DNA of 64,000 nucleotides from Paenibacillus sabinae T27 (GTDB lineage Bacteria > Bacillota > Bacilli > Paenibacillales > Paenibacillaceae), in assembly GCF_000612505.1 (NCBI RefSeq), contig NZ_CP004078.1, positions 5,107,001-5,171,000 on the forward strand. Reading direction: 5' to 3'. The notes under the pieces were generated by a model. That model was not told where the DNA came from. It saw only the letters and a program-made list of their open reading frames with translations, and did no database searches. The position numbers were made by a program, and so were the translations under genes. Positions 1 through 8,566 of the stretch are shown here, piece after piece. Numbering within the stretch: the stretch's first letter is position 1; the number at the start of each line of letters is the position of its first letter.

Positions 1-334
1 GGCCCGGCAGGCTCCGCCAGATGGACCGCGCGTTCCCGGTCAAGGTGCTTTGGCCCTCTTCATTTCAGCCTTTCCGTCTGCGGACGCTTGTACAACAGGG
101 TGGCCAAAAATAAAGGCCATGTCAAGACACTTAAGCTTCTTGGCATGGCGCGGGACCTGTTCTCTTAGCCGATCATTGGCTGCTGATCATTGGCTGCTGA
201 TCATGGCTGTCGGTCATTTGTTGGAGCGCCATCATATTAGTAGTTCTGTATAGAACTATCATTTGTAGAATCGCGTCGCCATGCGTCGCCTCTAGGAGAA
301 CGCCGCTGTCGTTTGAAGGCGAAAAATGATGGAG
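1..334. other. gene-free left edge with short repeats
   Basis: I see no convincing gene here. Positions 171-211 hold three tandem copies of a 14-base unit (GATCATTGGCTGCT, the third degenerate). Positions 241-258 hold a perfect inverted repeat with 7-base arms TAGTTCT/AGAACTA around GTAT, just past the 3' end of the following minus-strand permease. It has no T-tract, so I do not call it a terminator. Confidence 0.4.
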
Positions 335-1750
335 TCAGACGAGAAACATGGCGACTACGGTGGTGACGGCAAGGCCGATAAGCACGGGCTTGAGGTTGCG
401 GCGCGCCAGTTCGAACGGACTGACGCCGCAGATGGCCGCTGCCGGGATGAGGGCCCAGGGAATGAGCGTGCCGCCGCCGACCCAAATGGCGGCGATCTGG
501 CCAAGCGCCGTCAACGTATCGGCACCGGAGCCGATGGCGGCGGCGAACAGATGCGCGACGGAACCGGCGAGCGAGATGCCGGAGAAGCCGGAGCCGTCAA
601 GACCGGTGATGGCGCCGGTGACGGTTAGCGTGACTGCGCCGACGATGCCGTTCAGCGGCACGGAGTTCGCCAGCGCCACGCCCAGGTCATTGACGATGCC
701 GTGCGAGGCTTCGGGAAGGACGGTGCCGAACAGCTCGGTGAAAGCCGAGTCGCCGAGGTAGAAGAAAGCCGCGATCGGAATGACGGGGCCGAAGACTTTG
801 AAGCCGAAGACGAAGCCGTCGATGAGGTAGGAGGTGATCTGCTCGAGCCCCTGATTGCGGTGCGCGAGCAAGGTAACGAAGATTAAAATGAGGACGGCGG
901 TGCCGCCGATCAGAGCGGTCGCGTCGCCGCCTTGAAGATGCAGAAGGAACATCGCAGCCACATCGGCGAGAAACAGAAGCGGAATGAGGATGGCCAGCGA
1001 TTTTTTCATCCGGGGATGAAGTATGGCCGGGTGAAGAGGGGGAGAAGATGGCTCCCCGAATACGCCCGATGTCCGCCCCGCCGAGACGAGTCCGTCTCTC
1101 CAGGTCCCCTTCTTCTGATCTCTGCGCATTATCCAGAAGGCGGCGGCGGTCGTCACGATTCCCATGACCGCGACGAGCGGAACGCTCGCCTCCATCACGC
1201 CGGCGACCGGCAGGCCCGCGGCGTCCGCCGTCAGCTTAGGCGCCCCTTGGATAATGTAGTCGCCGGAGAGGGCGATGCCGTGGCCGAACAGATTCATGGC
1301 CATCGCGGCTCCGAGCGCGGGCAGGCCGACCCGGAGCGCCACCGGCAGCAGGACCGCACCAACCAGAGCGACAGCCGGCGAAGGCCAGAAAAAGAGGGAG
1401 GTAACCAGCATTATGATGCCGATTCCCCAATACGCCATCGCCGGCGTGCGCAGAAACCGGGTCAGCGGTGACACCATCGTTTCATTGATGCCGGTAATCA
1501 TCAGCACCCGGCTCATCGCCACAATAATGGAAATGATCATAATCGTTCCCATCAATTCTTTTGTTGCGTAGACAAAGGAGTTGAACACACCGGATACCGA
1601 ACCGCCGAGCGTCTCCGTCGCCAGAAGCCCCAAGACAAAGATGCCGGCCACGCAAATCATCGTCGTGTCGCGCCGCCTGATCAGCAGCGCCATGATGAAT
1701 ACGATAAACGCCAAATAGACGTAATGGATTGCCGTTAACTGGATTCCCAT
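335..1750 (-). CDS. multi-pass permease, GntP/CitM/DcuC-like (ion transporter superfamily)
   Basis: This 471-residue protein is almost entirely hydrophobic, with about eleven or twelve predicted membrane segments and a charged loop near residues 210-245 (RRDQKKG followed by a Pro/Ser-rich stretch). The general pattern of two hydrophobic halves joined by a central cytoplasmic loop fits carboxylate or gluconate/citrate-type secondary transporters. No substrate can be named from sequence. The ATG at 1748-1750 is preceded by an AAGGGAG ribosome binding site. It lies 76 bases downstream of the EcsC gene on the same strand and could share its transcript. Confidence 0.75.
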   Translation of the reverse strand: MGIQLTAIHYVYLAFIVFIMALLIRRRDTTMICVAGIFVLGLLATETLGGSVSGVFNSFVYATKELMGTIMIISIIVAMSRVLMITGINETMVSPLTRFLRTPAMAYWGIGIIMLVTSLFFWPSPAVALVGAVLLPVALRVGLPALGAAMAMNLFGHGIALSGDYIIQGAPKLTADAAGLPVAGVMEASVPLVAVMGIVTTAAAFWIMRRDQKKGTWRDGLVSAGRTSGVFGEPSSPPLHPAILHPRMKKSLAILIPLLFLADVAAMFLLHLQGGDATALIGGTAVLILIFVTLLAHRNQGLEQITSYLIDGFVFGFKVFGPVIPIAAFFYLGDSAFTELFGTVLPEASHGIVNDLGVALANSVPLNGIVGAVTLTVTGAITGLDGSGFSGISLAGSVAHLFAAAIGSGADTLTALGQIAAIWVGGGTLIPWALIPAAAICGVSPFELARRNLKPVLIGLAVTTVVAMFLV

Positions 1751-1826
1751 GGCAGAAATCGCTCCCTTAACCTATAGCCTTGATACTATAAGCTATGCGG
1801 GAGCCCAGCAGGCGGTTCATGCGCCT

Positions 1827-2684
1827 CTATGTAGAGCGGGTTTGCATTTCGCCTATTTCGTCCAGCCTGGCCAGTATTCTCCGCTTGCGGTACAGCATCA
1901 TGGCCGCTTCCGCCACCGCCTTCAGCATCTCCCGGTTCGTGTATGCGCCGAAGAACATCCCCACGACAGGAATCGTCTGCAGCAGCTTCTTCGAGCTCCA
2001 GTTATCGCGGTAGGCGGCAATCACTTCCCGCCAGCCCTGAATTTTGGACACCGCCGCGCCCTCGCCGCCGCCAATCCGGCCGCCCTTACCAAGCTCCAGA
2101 TCCAGCTCCTCCAGTATCGCCCGTCTGCCGACCGCCTCGGCGGAGGCTAACTGCATCACTTTGACGGCGAAGATGCGCTCCTCCTTCTCCAATGGGTTAA
2201 ATCCGTAGCAAAGGCCGATCTCCTGGATCACCTTCAGTGACAGGCCGAGGATGGCGGGGATATCCGCCGCGAGCGTAAACACGCCGCCGAAGCCGGTAGT
2301 TGCCCCTTGAGCCGTGGCGAAATTGCTTCGGCTCTTGGACAGGCGGCGCGCCGCTTCATCCATCACCGCAAGCGGGTAGGGGCCTTCCCCCTTGCCTCCG
2401 GTCTCGCGGCTCACCTCGCCCACAAGCTCGCCCACCTTGCGTCCCGCCACAAGGTAGTTGCCGCCATTCTGAATATAGCTGCCCAGCTCATTCAGCAGCT
2501 GGCCTATTTTTTCATGAACAACCTTAGGGGTTAGCTTGTCCAGCAGCTTAAAGGGAAGCCGGGTCAGCCGTTCCCAAATCATCAGCTGTCTCTGCTCCTT
2601 TTCCCATTTCCTGACCTCTTCCAGTGCCAAGCGCAGCTCTTCCTGCATTTCCAGCCCTCCGGAACCCAGCGTCAATTCGGTCAT
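1827..2684 (-). CDS. EcsC family protein
   Basis: The 285-residue product matches the EcsC family: an N-terminal charged helical region (LRLALEEVRKWEKEQ), a Gly-rich centre around FGGVFTLAADIPAILG, and the ending VVGMFFGAYTN. The family is named after the third gene of the Bacillus subtilis ecs locus; its biochemical role is not established. I chose the second in-frame ATG (2682-2684) because the GGAGG site lies seven bases before it, whereas the first ATG at 2690 is only one base away. It is the upstream neighbour of the permease at 335-1750. Confidence 0.85.
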   Translation of the reverse strand: MTELTLGSGGLEMQEELRLALEEVRKWEKEQRQLMIWERLTRLPFKLLDKLTPKVVHEKIGQLLNELGSYIQNGGNYLVAGRKVGELVGEVSRETGGKGEGPYPLAVMDEAARRLSKSRSNFATAQGATTGFGGVFTLAADIPAILGLSLKVIQEIGLCYGFNPLEKEERIFAVKVMQLASAEAVGRRAILEELDLELGKGGRIGGGEGAAVSKIQGWREVIAAYRDNWSSKKLLQTIPVVGMFFGAYTNREMLKAVAEAAMMLYRKRRILARLDEIGEMQTRST

Positions 2685-2850
2685 CGCCATGCCTCCTTTT
2701 TAACCGTTATTTACGCGGCAAACGTTCACCCGTTTCCTACTATATACCCCAAATCCGCCTGCACCGCTTGAAAATAACGTTTCTGGGCATCCTAAAATCG
2801 GCCCATTACAAGAAGAAATGGCTTGAGCGCCGTCTTATAATTTTTTATAT

Positions 2851-2882
2851 TTTAAAAAGACCTCCGCCGATGGCGGAAGCCT
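2851..2882 (-). terminator. intrinsic terminator after small helical gene
   Basis: Read on the minus strand, CTTCCGCC and GGCGGAGG pair around a three-base loop, followed by CTTTTT. It lies 50 bases past the stop of the 2934-3203 gene. Confidence 0.7.
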
Positions 2883-2933
2883 TTGACTTTGTTATTAAAC
2901 CATGTCTGTGCTCGTGGCCATTTGCCAGGCGGA

Positions 2934-3203
2934 TCAGCGGTTTTGTTTGGACAAAGAGGCCAACCGTTCCTTCTCCGTCGCCAGCATTTCTTCCGCCAGA
3001 TCGACGCCATGCCCCTGCACCGAGCCTTCGGGGGCGTGGCGGACTGCCTGCTCTGCATGCTTCAGGCTGTTCTCAGCCTGCTCGATAACCTGCTCCGTGG
3101 GATGGCTCATCGCCTGAGAAACGGCGTTATGCAGTTTAGCCGCCGCATCCTCCGCCTGATCGACTGTGCTGTTCGAACGCATACTGGACTCATAATGTCT
3201 CAT
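2934..3203 (-). CDS. small Ala/Glu-rich helical protein of unknown function
   Basis: I do not recognise the family. The 89-residue product is hydrophilic, rich in Ala, Glu, Gln and His, and has heptad-like helical stretches (DQAEDAAAKLHNAV, EQVIEQAENSLKHAEQAV, DLAEEMLATEKERLASL), so it is probably a cytoplasmic amphipathic helical protein. A GAAGGAG site precedes the ATG at 3201-3203 by about 12 bases, a little far. A clear intrinsic terminator follows, which supports a real single-gene transcript. Confidence 0.6.
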   Translation of the reverse strand: MRHYESSMRSNSTVDQAEDAAAKLHNAVSQAMSHPTEQVIEQAENSLKHAEQAVRHAPEGSVQGHGVDLAEEMLATEKERLASLSKQNR

Positions 3204-3355
3204 AAATAAGGACCACTCCTTCTCAAGCGGACTATTCTTTCCTGTTTAGGATGGCCGGATGGCGAAGGTTTATGTACTTGGCATGAAGGGAAAATGTGGG
3301 GGTCGTTCCCCATTTGATTGCTGCTACTGTTGTTCGTGGCCACCCGCTCCAGTGC

Positions 3356-3389
3356 AAAAAGCAGCGGATTCTTATGATCCGCTGCTTTC
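3356..3389. terminator. bidirectional intrinsic terminator
   Basis: Arms GCAGCGGAT (3361-3369) and ATCCGCTGC (3377-3385) surround a seven-base loop, with AAAAA before and TTT after. On the minus strand it would end the DJ-1/PfpI gene transcript. Confidence 0.8.
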
Positions 3390-3478
3390 TATGCTTCCCG
3401 GCGGCAACCTGACCGCCAGGCCCCCCGCCCGCTGGTTCAACCCGGCGGACGGAGTTCGAAACACGCTCGCGCCTGTAA

Positions 3479-3997
3479 TTAGGCCAGCGCCGCTACGAGG
3501 CTCTTGCCGAAGTCCCGCGCACCGTCCGGTCCGTTGCTGGTGATGATATCGTCATGCGCCACCACATTTTGCACCACATAGTCCGCACTGTTGGCTTTCA
3601 GCTCATCAATCATAATTTCCACCGGATAGCAGGTCGCCTGGCGTCCAGCCAGCAGACCCGTTTTTGCAACCGCCACAGAACCTGCGCAGATGCCGGCCAC
3701 GAGAATCTTTTGCTCATAAGCCTGCTTCAAATATTGGATCAGGTTGTCGTCGCCCCACAGGTAATCGATCGTTCCGGAGCCGCCAATGACGGCCACCACA
3801 TCATAGTCATTAGCGGAAACGTCGGAATACACGACTTCGGCGTTTACTTTTCCCTGATTGTCGCCGGTGATTTCTCCGGTCTTCGTGCTGGCTACTGTTA
3901 CCGCGATGCCCGCGTTCTCAAGCTCCGCCTTTGGATGAAACAGTTCGTCCTCGTTGAAGCGGTCCGGCGGAATAATCAGCAGTGCTTTTTTGCTCAT
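3479..3997 (-). CDS. DJ-1/PfpI family protein
   Basis: This 172-residue protein has the class I glutamine amidotransferase-like fold of DJ-1/PfpI. Visible marks are an early acidic region (FNEDEL, residues 14-19), the loop AVIGGSGTIDYLW (69-81) and the nucleophile elbow AGICAG with Cys104. Relatives act as glyoxalases, deglycases, stress chaperones or peptidases; which applies here cannot be told. The reading frame extends upstream, but I start at the ATG at 3995-3997 because GGGAGGG precedes it at a good distance and the protein then begins with the family pattern SKKALLIIPPD. It is 143 bases downstream of an HxlR regulator on the same strand. Confidence 0.88.
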   Translation of the reverse strand: MSKKALLIIPPDRFNEDELFHPKAELENAGIAVTVASTKTGEITGDNQGKVNAEVVYSDVSANDYDVVAVIGGSGTIDYLWGDDNLIQYLKQAYEQKILVAGICAGSVAVAKTGLLAGRQATCYPVEIMIDELKANSADYVVQNVVAHDDIITSNGPDGARDFGKSLVAALA

Positions 3998-4140
3998 CGT
4001 TATTTCCCTCCCAAGGTTATCTTCACGCAACAACCATTGTAGCGCCGCCGATATTCCTTGTGAAGAATGCACTTTTTTGTACAGAGGTTACCAAATGGTA
4101 ACCCGCTCCATGCTTTTTCGCTCTATAACTGCGTGGCTGT

Positions 4141-4569
4141 TCAGGCTTTTTTACAGGTTCCCTCGCACTGGTCCGCTGCTAATTCCAGGTCGCCATCCGG
4201 GTTCAGCTCCTGTCTGATCCGCTCGATCCGCATTTTTCCCCATTCGTACATCATCTCGACAATCGGCAGAAGCGTCATCCCAAGCTCCGTCATCGAGTAC
4301 TCCACCTTCGGCGGGATATCGGGGTACACCTCCCGGTGGACAATGCCGTCCTCCATTAATTCGCGCAGCTGCTGGGTCAGTATTTTATGAGAAATTTTCG
4401 GAAAAAGCTTCTGCAAATCACTGAACCGGTGCGGCCCCTCCACGCCAAGATGCCACAAAATGACGACCTTCCATTTTCCGCTGATGATAGACAGGGTAAG
4501 CTCCTTTTCGCAGTGAAAATCGCCGTTCACGATTTTTTGTTTGATTTCCTCTCTTAACGGATCGGACAT
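4141..4569 (-). CDS. HxlR-type winged-helix transcription regulator
   Basis: At 142 residues this is a normal-length HxlR regulator. The family signature is visible as [11 protein letters not shown], the recognition helix region [19 protein letters not shown], and the wing [17 protein letters not shown]. HxlR proteins often sense electrophiles or oxidants through cysteines; this one has Cys20 near the N terminus and a Cys near the C terminus. The AAGGAGGAG site fixes the ATG at 4567-4569. It lies directly upstream of the DJ-1/PfpI gene and probably controls it, an inference from position alone. Confidence 0.88.
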   Translation of the reverse strand: MSDPLREEIKQKIVNGDFHCEKELTLSIISGKWKVVILWHLGVEGPHRFSDLQKLFPKISHKILTQQLRELMEDGIVHREVYPDIPPKVEYSMTELGMTLLPIVEMMYEWGKMRIERIRQELNPDGDLELAADQCEGTCKKA

Positions 4570-5425
4570 TCGGCCGCTCCTCCTTATATCATTGGTACGC
4601 CGTGCTCTTGCGCCGGTCTATAGGCTCCTGGGACGTCTCCCGTTATTATACATCATTATCGCCACGGGCTTCGGCGGGCGGCGCAATGTTCCTGGACCAT
4701 TCAAAAAAGGACACCCCAGGGATGCCCTTGCTGCAACGGGATTCGACCCCCGGAAGATGTAATGTAGAGGTCTATAACCTTTTTCAGCAGCAGCTTCAAA
4801 GTGCCGGTTCCCCTATTAAGACACTGAGACGGCGGCAGAAGCTTGGGGCGGAATGCCTATCAAACGGGATAGGGGGTGTTTACGTTTAAAGTCAAGCAAG
4901 ATGTCCCGACAGCGGAATAGTTAGCAGGTGCGTGGGAGTGGGGCCATGGGCTGCCTACGGTAGATAGGTTGATTGGGGTTCGATAGGTTCGATCGGTTGG
5001 TTGGGTGGATGGGGTTTGATAGGTTCGATCGATTGGATGGGTGATTCGATAGATTCGATCAGATGGAAGGGTGATGGATGGGTGGTTCGATGGGTTCGAT
5101 CAGTTGGAAGGGTGGTTCGATGGGGCTTTGGTTAGTTGGTCGGGGGCCCGGTTGGTCGATGGGGGTTTGATAGGTTTGATAGGTTTGATAGGTTCGATGG
5201 GGTTCGATCAGTTGAATGGGGGGGGGCGATAGGTTGGATGGGTGTTCGATTGGTTGGGATCGGTTGGGTGGGTGGTCGGATGGGGCTGTGGTTAGTTGAT
5301 CGGCGGCCCGGTTGGTCGATGGGGTTGTGGCTGGGTTGGCGGAATTCCTGCGATCATACATCTTTTTTCCGCGGAAGTCCGCCTCCCAGACTGAATGCCT
5401 GCAAAAGTGCAGGCACTCCCCTCCC

Positions 5426-5572
5426 CTCACCCCGATTGGCGATACATAAGCTCAAAAACCTGCACATTCGCATCAATCACTTTTTCCTACTCGAAATTCA
5501 CCTGTCAAACCTGCAGGTTTGCAGGAATTTCCCATCCACCAGACACCGCCATACACCGGGCACAGACCGAAC
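5426..5572. repeat. long direct repeat, copy 1
   Basis: About 147 bases that recur at 5599-5736 with a one-base insertion and an internal loss of about 10 bases. It contains the palindromic core AAACCTGCAGGTTT inside CCTGTCAAACCTG/CAGGTTTGCAGG (5501-5525). Confidence 0.8.
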
Positions 5573-5598
5573 AGTAGTAATCAGGAAGCTGTCCGTTA

Positions 5599-5736
5599 CT
5601 CACCCCGATTGGCGATATCATAAGCTCAAAAACCTGCACATTCGCATCAATCACTTCTTCCTACGCGAAATACACCTGTCAAACCTGCAGGTTTGCAGGA
5701 AAATGCCAGCCGCCATACACCGGGCACAGACCGAAC
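5599..5736. repeat. long direct repeat, copy 2
   Basis: Second copy of the 5426-5572 repeat, offset by 173 bases and about 90 percent alike by eye. It retains the CCTGTCAAACCTG/CAGGTTTGCAGG palindrome at 5675-5699 and ends in the same CACCGGGCACAGACCGAAC. Confidence 0.8.
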
Positions 5737-5858
5737 CGAAGCAGTCAGGAAGTAGGCAGAAAGTAGGCAGTAATCAGGAAGCAGTTAGAAAGTAGTTAGT
5801 AGTCAGTCAGTAGTCAGTCAGTTAGCCACCTCTTCAGCGCGCTTCCCTCTGCAGCAGC

Positions 5859-7286
5859 CTACCCCAACGTTTCCTCCCCGTCCCAAGCGGTCGCAATCTC
5901 ACCTCGTATCCCTTCCAGCAGCTGCTCCTTGTCGTCCCGGTAGAACAAATTATAGGTGTCAAAAGGAATGATCCGCCCGTCGGGGTGGGCGATGTGCACG
6001 CATGACTTCTTCACCGACCGCACGTCGAAATTATGCGCATCGAGAAACTGCATCACGATGACCCGGAACACATTGTCATAACTGATCTGCTCCGGCACGG
6101 CGGCCAGCGGCAAACAGCAGAGCAGGCTTTTCAGCGACAGAGCGGAGGAGACCGGCGAGTGGCCGGTGGATAGCAGCTCGAACATTTTGCCCCGGATCTC
6201 GGGGTCCTGCTCGAATACGATCGTATTGCTGCCCCCTTCAAGCAGAATATCCGGATCGATCAGTCCGGTCAGCGGCAGCACCTCCCCGCCCAGCTTCAGC
6301 GCGTAGCCCATCGCAAGGGAGTCAGGATGGCAGGGCACCGGCAAAATATCCGCCTCCCCGAACACACCCGACTGCTCAATAATGCTGCGGCGCACCTCGC
6401 TTACCGTCAGCCGGTCCGTCGCCGGATCATAGCCCTCCAGCCTTCCCGCCGCCTGGATCGGCTGAATCGTCACGCCGCGCACGGCCTTTTGCTTCAGCCC
6501 GTACTGGATGATCGAGCCGATCTCCCCGTCATTCAGACCCTTCTTCAACGTGACGACAAGCGTCGTCGAAATATTGAATTCGTTCAGATGGCGGATCGCC
6601 TCCTCCCTGATGTGCCGCAAATCCGCGCCCCGCAGCTCCTTCAGCACGGATGCCTCCAGACTGTCAAACTGAAGGTAAATCTCGAAGCCCGGCATGTACG
6701 AAGCGAGCCGCCGCGCGAACTCCCGGTCCTTGGCGATGCGGACGCCGTTCGTGTTCACCATGATATGCTTGATCGGACGGCTCTTGGCCATGTCCAGAAT
6801 CTCGAAGAACTGCGGGTGCGTCGTCGGCTCGCCACCGCTGATCTGCACAATATCCGGCTCGCCCTCATTCTCCACGATCCGGTCCAGCATGAACTCGATC
6901 TGCTCCAGCGACCGGTAGGTTGTGCGGTGGGGCGACGATTCGGCAAAGCAGATTGGGCAGCTCAGGTTGCAGTGATCCGTAATCTCCAGCAGCGTCAGAC
7001 AGCTGTGCTGCTCATGGTCCGGGCAGAGGCCGCAGTCATATGGGCAGCCGTATTTAATCGGCGTATTCCACTGCAGGGGCATTTCCGAAGGCTTGATAAA
7101 CTCCCGCGTCTTTTTGTAATACGGAACGTCCGTGGAGATGAGCACCTTTTCCGGGCCGTGGAGCAGGCATCTTTTGACCATATAGATCCGCCCGTCTTCC
7201 TGGATGATCTTGGCCTCGACTTTGCGGTAGCACACGGAGCAGATGCTGGCGGTCAGTTCATGATAGAGATACGGTCGATTCGGCAT
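5859..7286 (-). CDS. radical SAM protein of the MJ0619/Tes (tetraether synthase-like) type
   Basis: This 475-residue protein carries the radical SAM cluster motif C106-x3-C110-x2-C113 (HCNLSCPIC) and the SAM-binding SGGEP at 150-154. In front are a rubredoxin-like site (C16-x2-C19, C40, H43) and a GCPYDCGLCPDH motif (C81, C85, C88); further cysteines at 319, 390, 391 and 429 could hold auxiliary clusters. That arrangement is what I know from the archaeal MJ0619 family, whose studied member joins lipid tails to make tetraethers. Whether this bacterial protein acts on lipid chains is inference, helped by the Lgt-like gene 80 bases upstream. The plus-strand frame across it is a shadow. Confidence 0.85.
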   Translation of the reverse strand: MPNRPYLYHELTASICSVCYRKVEAKIIQEDGRIYMVKRCLLHGPEKVLISTDVPYYKKTREFIKPSEMPLQWNTPIKYGCPYDCGLCPDHEQHSCLTLLEITDHCNLSCPICFAESSPHRTTYRSLEQIEFMLDRIVENEGEPDIVQISGGEPTTHPQFFEILDMAKSRPIKHIMVNTNGVRIAKDREFARRLASYMPGFEIYLQFDSLEASVLKELRGADLRHIREEAIRHLNEFNISTTLVVTLKKGLNDGEIGSIIQYGLKQKAVRGVTIQPIQAAGRLEGYDPATDRLTVSEVRRSIIEQSGVFGEADILPVPCHPDSLAMGYALKLGGEVLPLTGLIDPDILLEGGSNTIVFEQDPEIRGKMFELLSTGHSPVSSALSLKSLLCCLPLAAVPEQISYDNVFRVIVMQFLDAHNFDVRSVKKSCVHIAHPDGRIIPFDTYNLFYRDDKEQLLEGIRGEIATAWDGEETLG

Positions 7287-7366
7287 GGAAGGACTCCTTT
7301 GTGGTGGAATGGTGAAAGCTTAGGCAGGCCATGGATCGCCCAAAAAACCGCCGGCGCCTGCCGCTA

Positions 7367-8170
7367 TTATTTATAGCTTCTTGCCTCCGCAGCAGCGGCC
7401 GAGCGGCGGACACGCCCCCTGAACCACAGCAGCCAAGCATAATAGGCAAGGCCGGCCAGGCAGGCAAGCTGAACATTGTTAAGTCCGAAGTAAGGATGGG
7501 GCGTCGGCTTAATGAAATCAACGGCAAACCGGAATGCCAAATAGCCGAACATGAACCACTGGAACATTCGTCCCGAAAGGTAAAAAGAACCGGCCGATCC
7601 GCCTAGAGGCGCGCGGCTTCGCCGGTACAGAGGGATGAGCAGCACCGCCAGCGCCAGCAAAAAGGCGATCTCATACAGCTGGGTCGGATGCCGCCGGATA
7701 CCGTCACCGAAATCGATGCCGGTGAACCAGGTCGTCGGCGTACCGTACGTATGGTCGTCCAGGCCGGTCAGAAAGCAGCCGATCCGCCCGATGCACAGCC
7801 CCAGAATGAGCGGATAGGCAAAATCGTCGCCGGTGGACCTTGTCCAGCCCACCCATTTCTTGGTCAGCTCCACGCCGATCAGTCCGCCAAGCAGACCGCC
7901 GACGATGGTTTTGCCGCCCCAGAGAAAATGAAGCTGCCAAAGCTGCCCCCACGTCACGGCCGGGTCCTCCAGCCAGAACAGCAGCTTCGCTCCGAGCGCC
8001 GCGCCCAGAATAGTACCCGCGAGAATTTGCAGGCTCATCAGCCGGGTCATTTCGCTTGGGCGGCGAGTCAAGAGATACACCCGAAAGCCGATAAAATAAG
8101 ACAGCGACTCGAACAGCACATGCGGATGAATCCGCCAGGGACCAAGAGCGATATATACGGGAAATTCCAT
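7367..8170 (-). CDS. Lgt-family (prolipoprotein diacylglyceryl transferase-like) membrane protein
   Basis: The 267-residue product has about seven membrane segments and the Lgt family layout, including RHPTQLYE (160-167) and a GRIG motif. It departs from true Lgt at key sites: the invariant GRIGNFxNxE is GRIGCFLTGLDD here (128-139), and the HGG segment holding the essential histidine of Escherichia coli Lgt reads TIVGGLLGG (88-96). It is therefore probably a paralog with a different acceptor or chemistry, not the housekeeping Lgt. AAAGGAG precedes the ATG. It sits 17 bases after the B-box gene and 80 bases before the radical SAM gene, consistent with one operon. Confidence 0.85.
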   Translation of the reverse strand: MEFPVYIALGPWRIHPHVLFESLSYFIGFRVYLLTRRPSEMTRLMSLQILAGTILGAALGAKLLFWLEDPAVTWGQLWQLHFLWGGKTIVGGLLGGLIGVELTKKWVGWTRSTGDDFAYPLILGLCIGRIGCFLTGLDDHTYGTPTTWFTGIDFGDGIRRHPTQLYEIAFLLALAVLLIPLYRRSRAPLGGSAGSFYLSGRMFQWFMFGYLAFRFAVDFIKPTPHPYFGLNNVQLACLAGLAYYAWLLWFRGRVRRSAAAAEARSYK

Positions 8171-8187
8171 CGGCTTCGCTCCTTTGC

Positions 8188-8451
8188 CTAATTGGATAGC
8201 GTGAAGATATAGGCTCCGCAGATGGTCACCAGCAGCACGACAAGCGCTCCAATAACCGCCAAAATTGCAACAATGACCCGGAAGACCGCGCTTCGCCCTT
8301 TCGGCTCCGGTTTAACAAGCGAGTCCGCACAGTTCTCCCGGCATCTTCCGAAATCGGGATTATAGCATTCCTCACAGAGCGGCTTGCCGCATCTGGCGCA
8401 TTGGTGGACCGCTTCGCGTTCGGGGTGGTTCATGCAACGAAAGGCTGCCAT
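8188..8451 (-). CDS. small B-box zinc finger membrane protein
   Basis: The 87-residue protein begins with a B-box-type zinc site (CMNHPEREAVHQCARCGKPL, then CEECYNP) and ends in one membrane helix (VFRVIVAILAVIGALVVLLV) with little beyond it. The N-terminal zinc domain is probably cytoplasmic. I start at the ATG at 8449-8451 behind GAGGTG; a TTG at 8469 behind AGGGG would add six residues and cannot be excluded. It is the first gene of the run leading into the Lgt-like and radical SAM genes. Proteins of this build are common and uncharacterised in Bacillota; a docking or regulatory role is a guess. Confidence 0.75.
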   Translation of the reverse strand: MAAFRCMNHPEREAVHQCARCGKPLCEECYNPDFGRCRENCADSLVKPEPKGRSAVFRVIVAILAVIGALVVLLVTICGAYIFTLSN

Positions 8452-8566
8452 ATCTTCACCTCGGCTCAAGATTTACCCCTATTGTAAACGCTTTTCAAGG
8501 GATATGCCAAGCTTACGCCCTCATAAGATGATGTAATGAGATTGGCGCGAGGAGGCGGAGCCCAAA

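Larger units (their letters stand above)
4600..5858. repeat. 1.2 kb gene-free, repeat-dense region
   Basis: No credible gene is present. Positions 4600-4950 show nothing I recognise. About 4959-5340 is strongly G/T-biased on the plus strand and built from degenerate units around GGTTCGAT and GGATGGGTG, with a 46-base duplication of 5119-5164 at 5279-5324. About 5426-5736 holds two long direct repeats, and 5740-5825 holds short tandem repeats such as AGTAGTCAGTC. Frames open across the tract give low-complexity peptides, as expected for simple repeats. Confidence 0.75.

Noticed and set aside
5426..5736. Possible CRISPR array
   Set aside because: Only two copies, each about 140-150 bases long and imperfect, with no regular short spacers and no cas genes nearby.
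5059..5795. Open frames across the G/T-rich and direct-repeat region on both strands
   Set aside because: They give low-complexity peptides (repeated Asp-Arg-Phe or Tyr-Gln-Thr) with no ribosome binding site; simple repeats keep frames open by chance.
6327..7376. Long plus-strand frame of 349 codons
   Set aside because: It lies fully opposite the radical SAM gene, is rich in Arg, His and Leu as GC-skewed antisense frames are, and has no family features.
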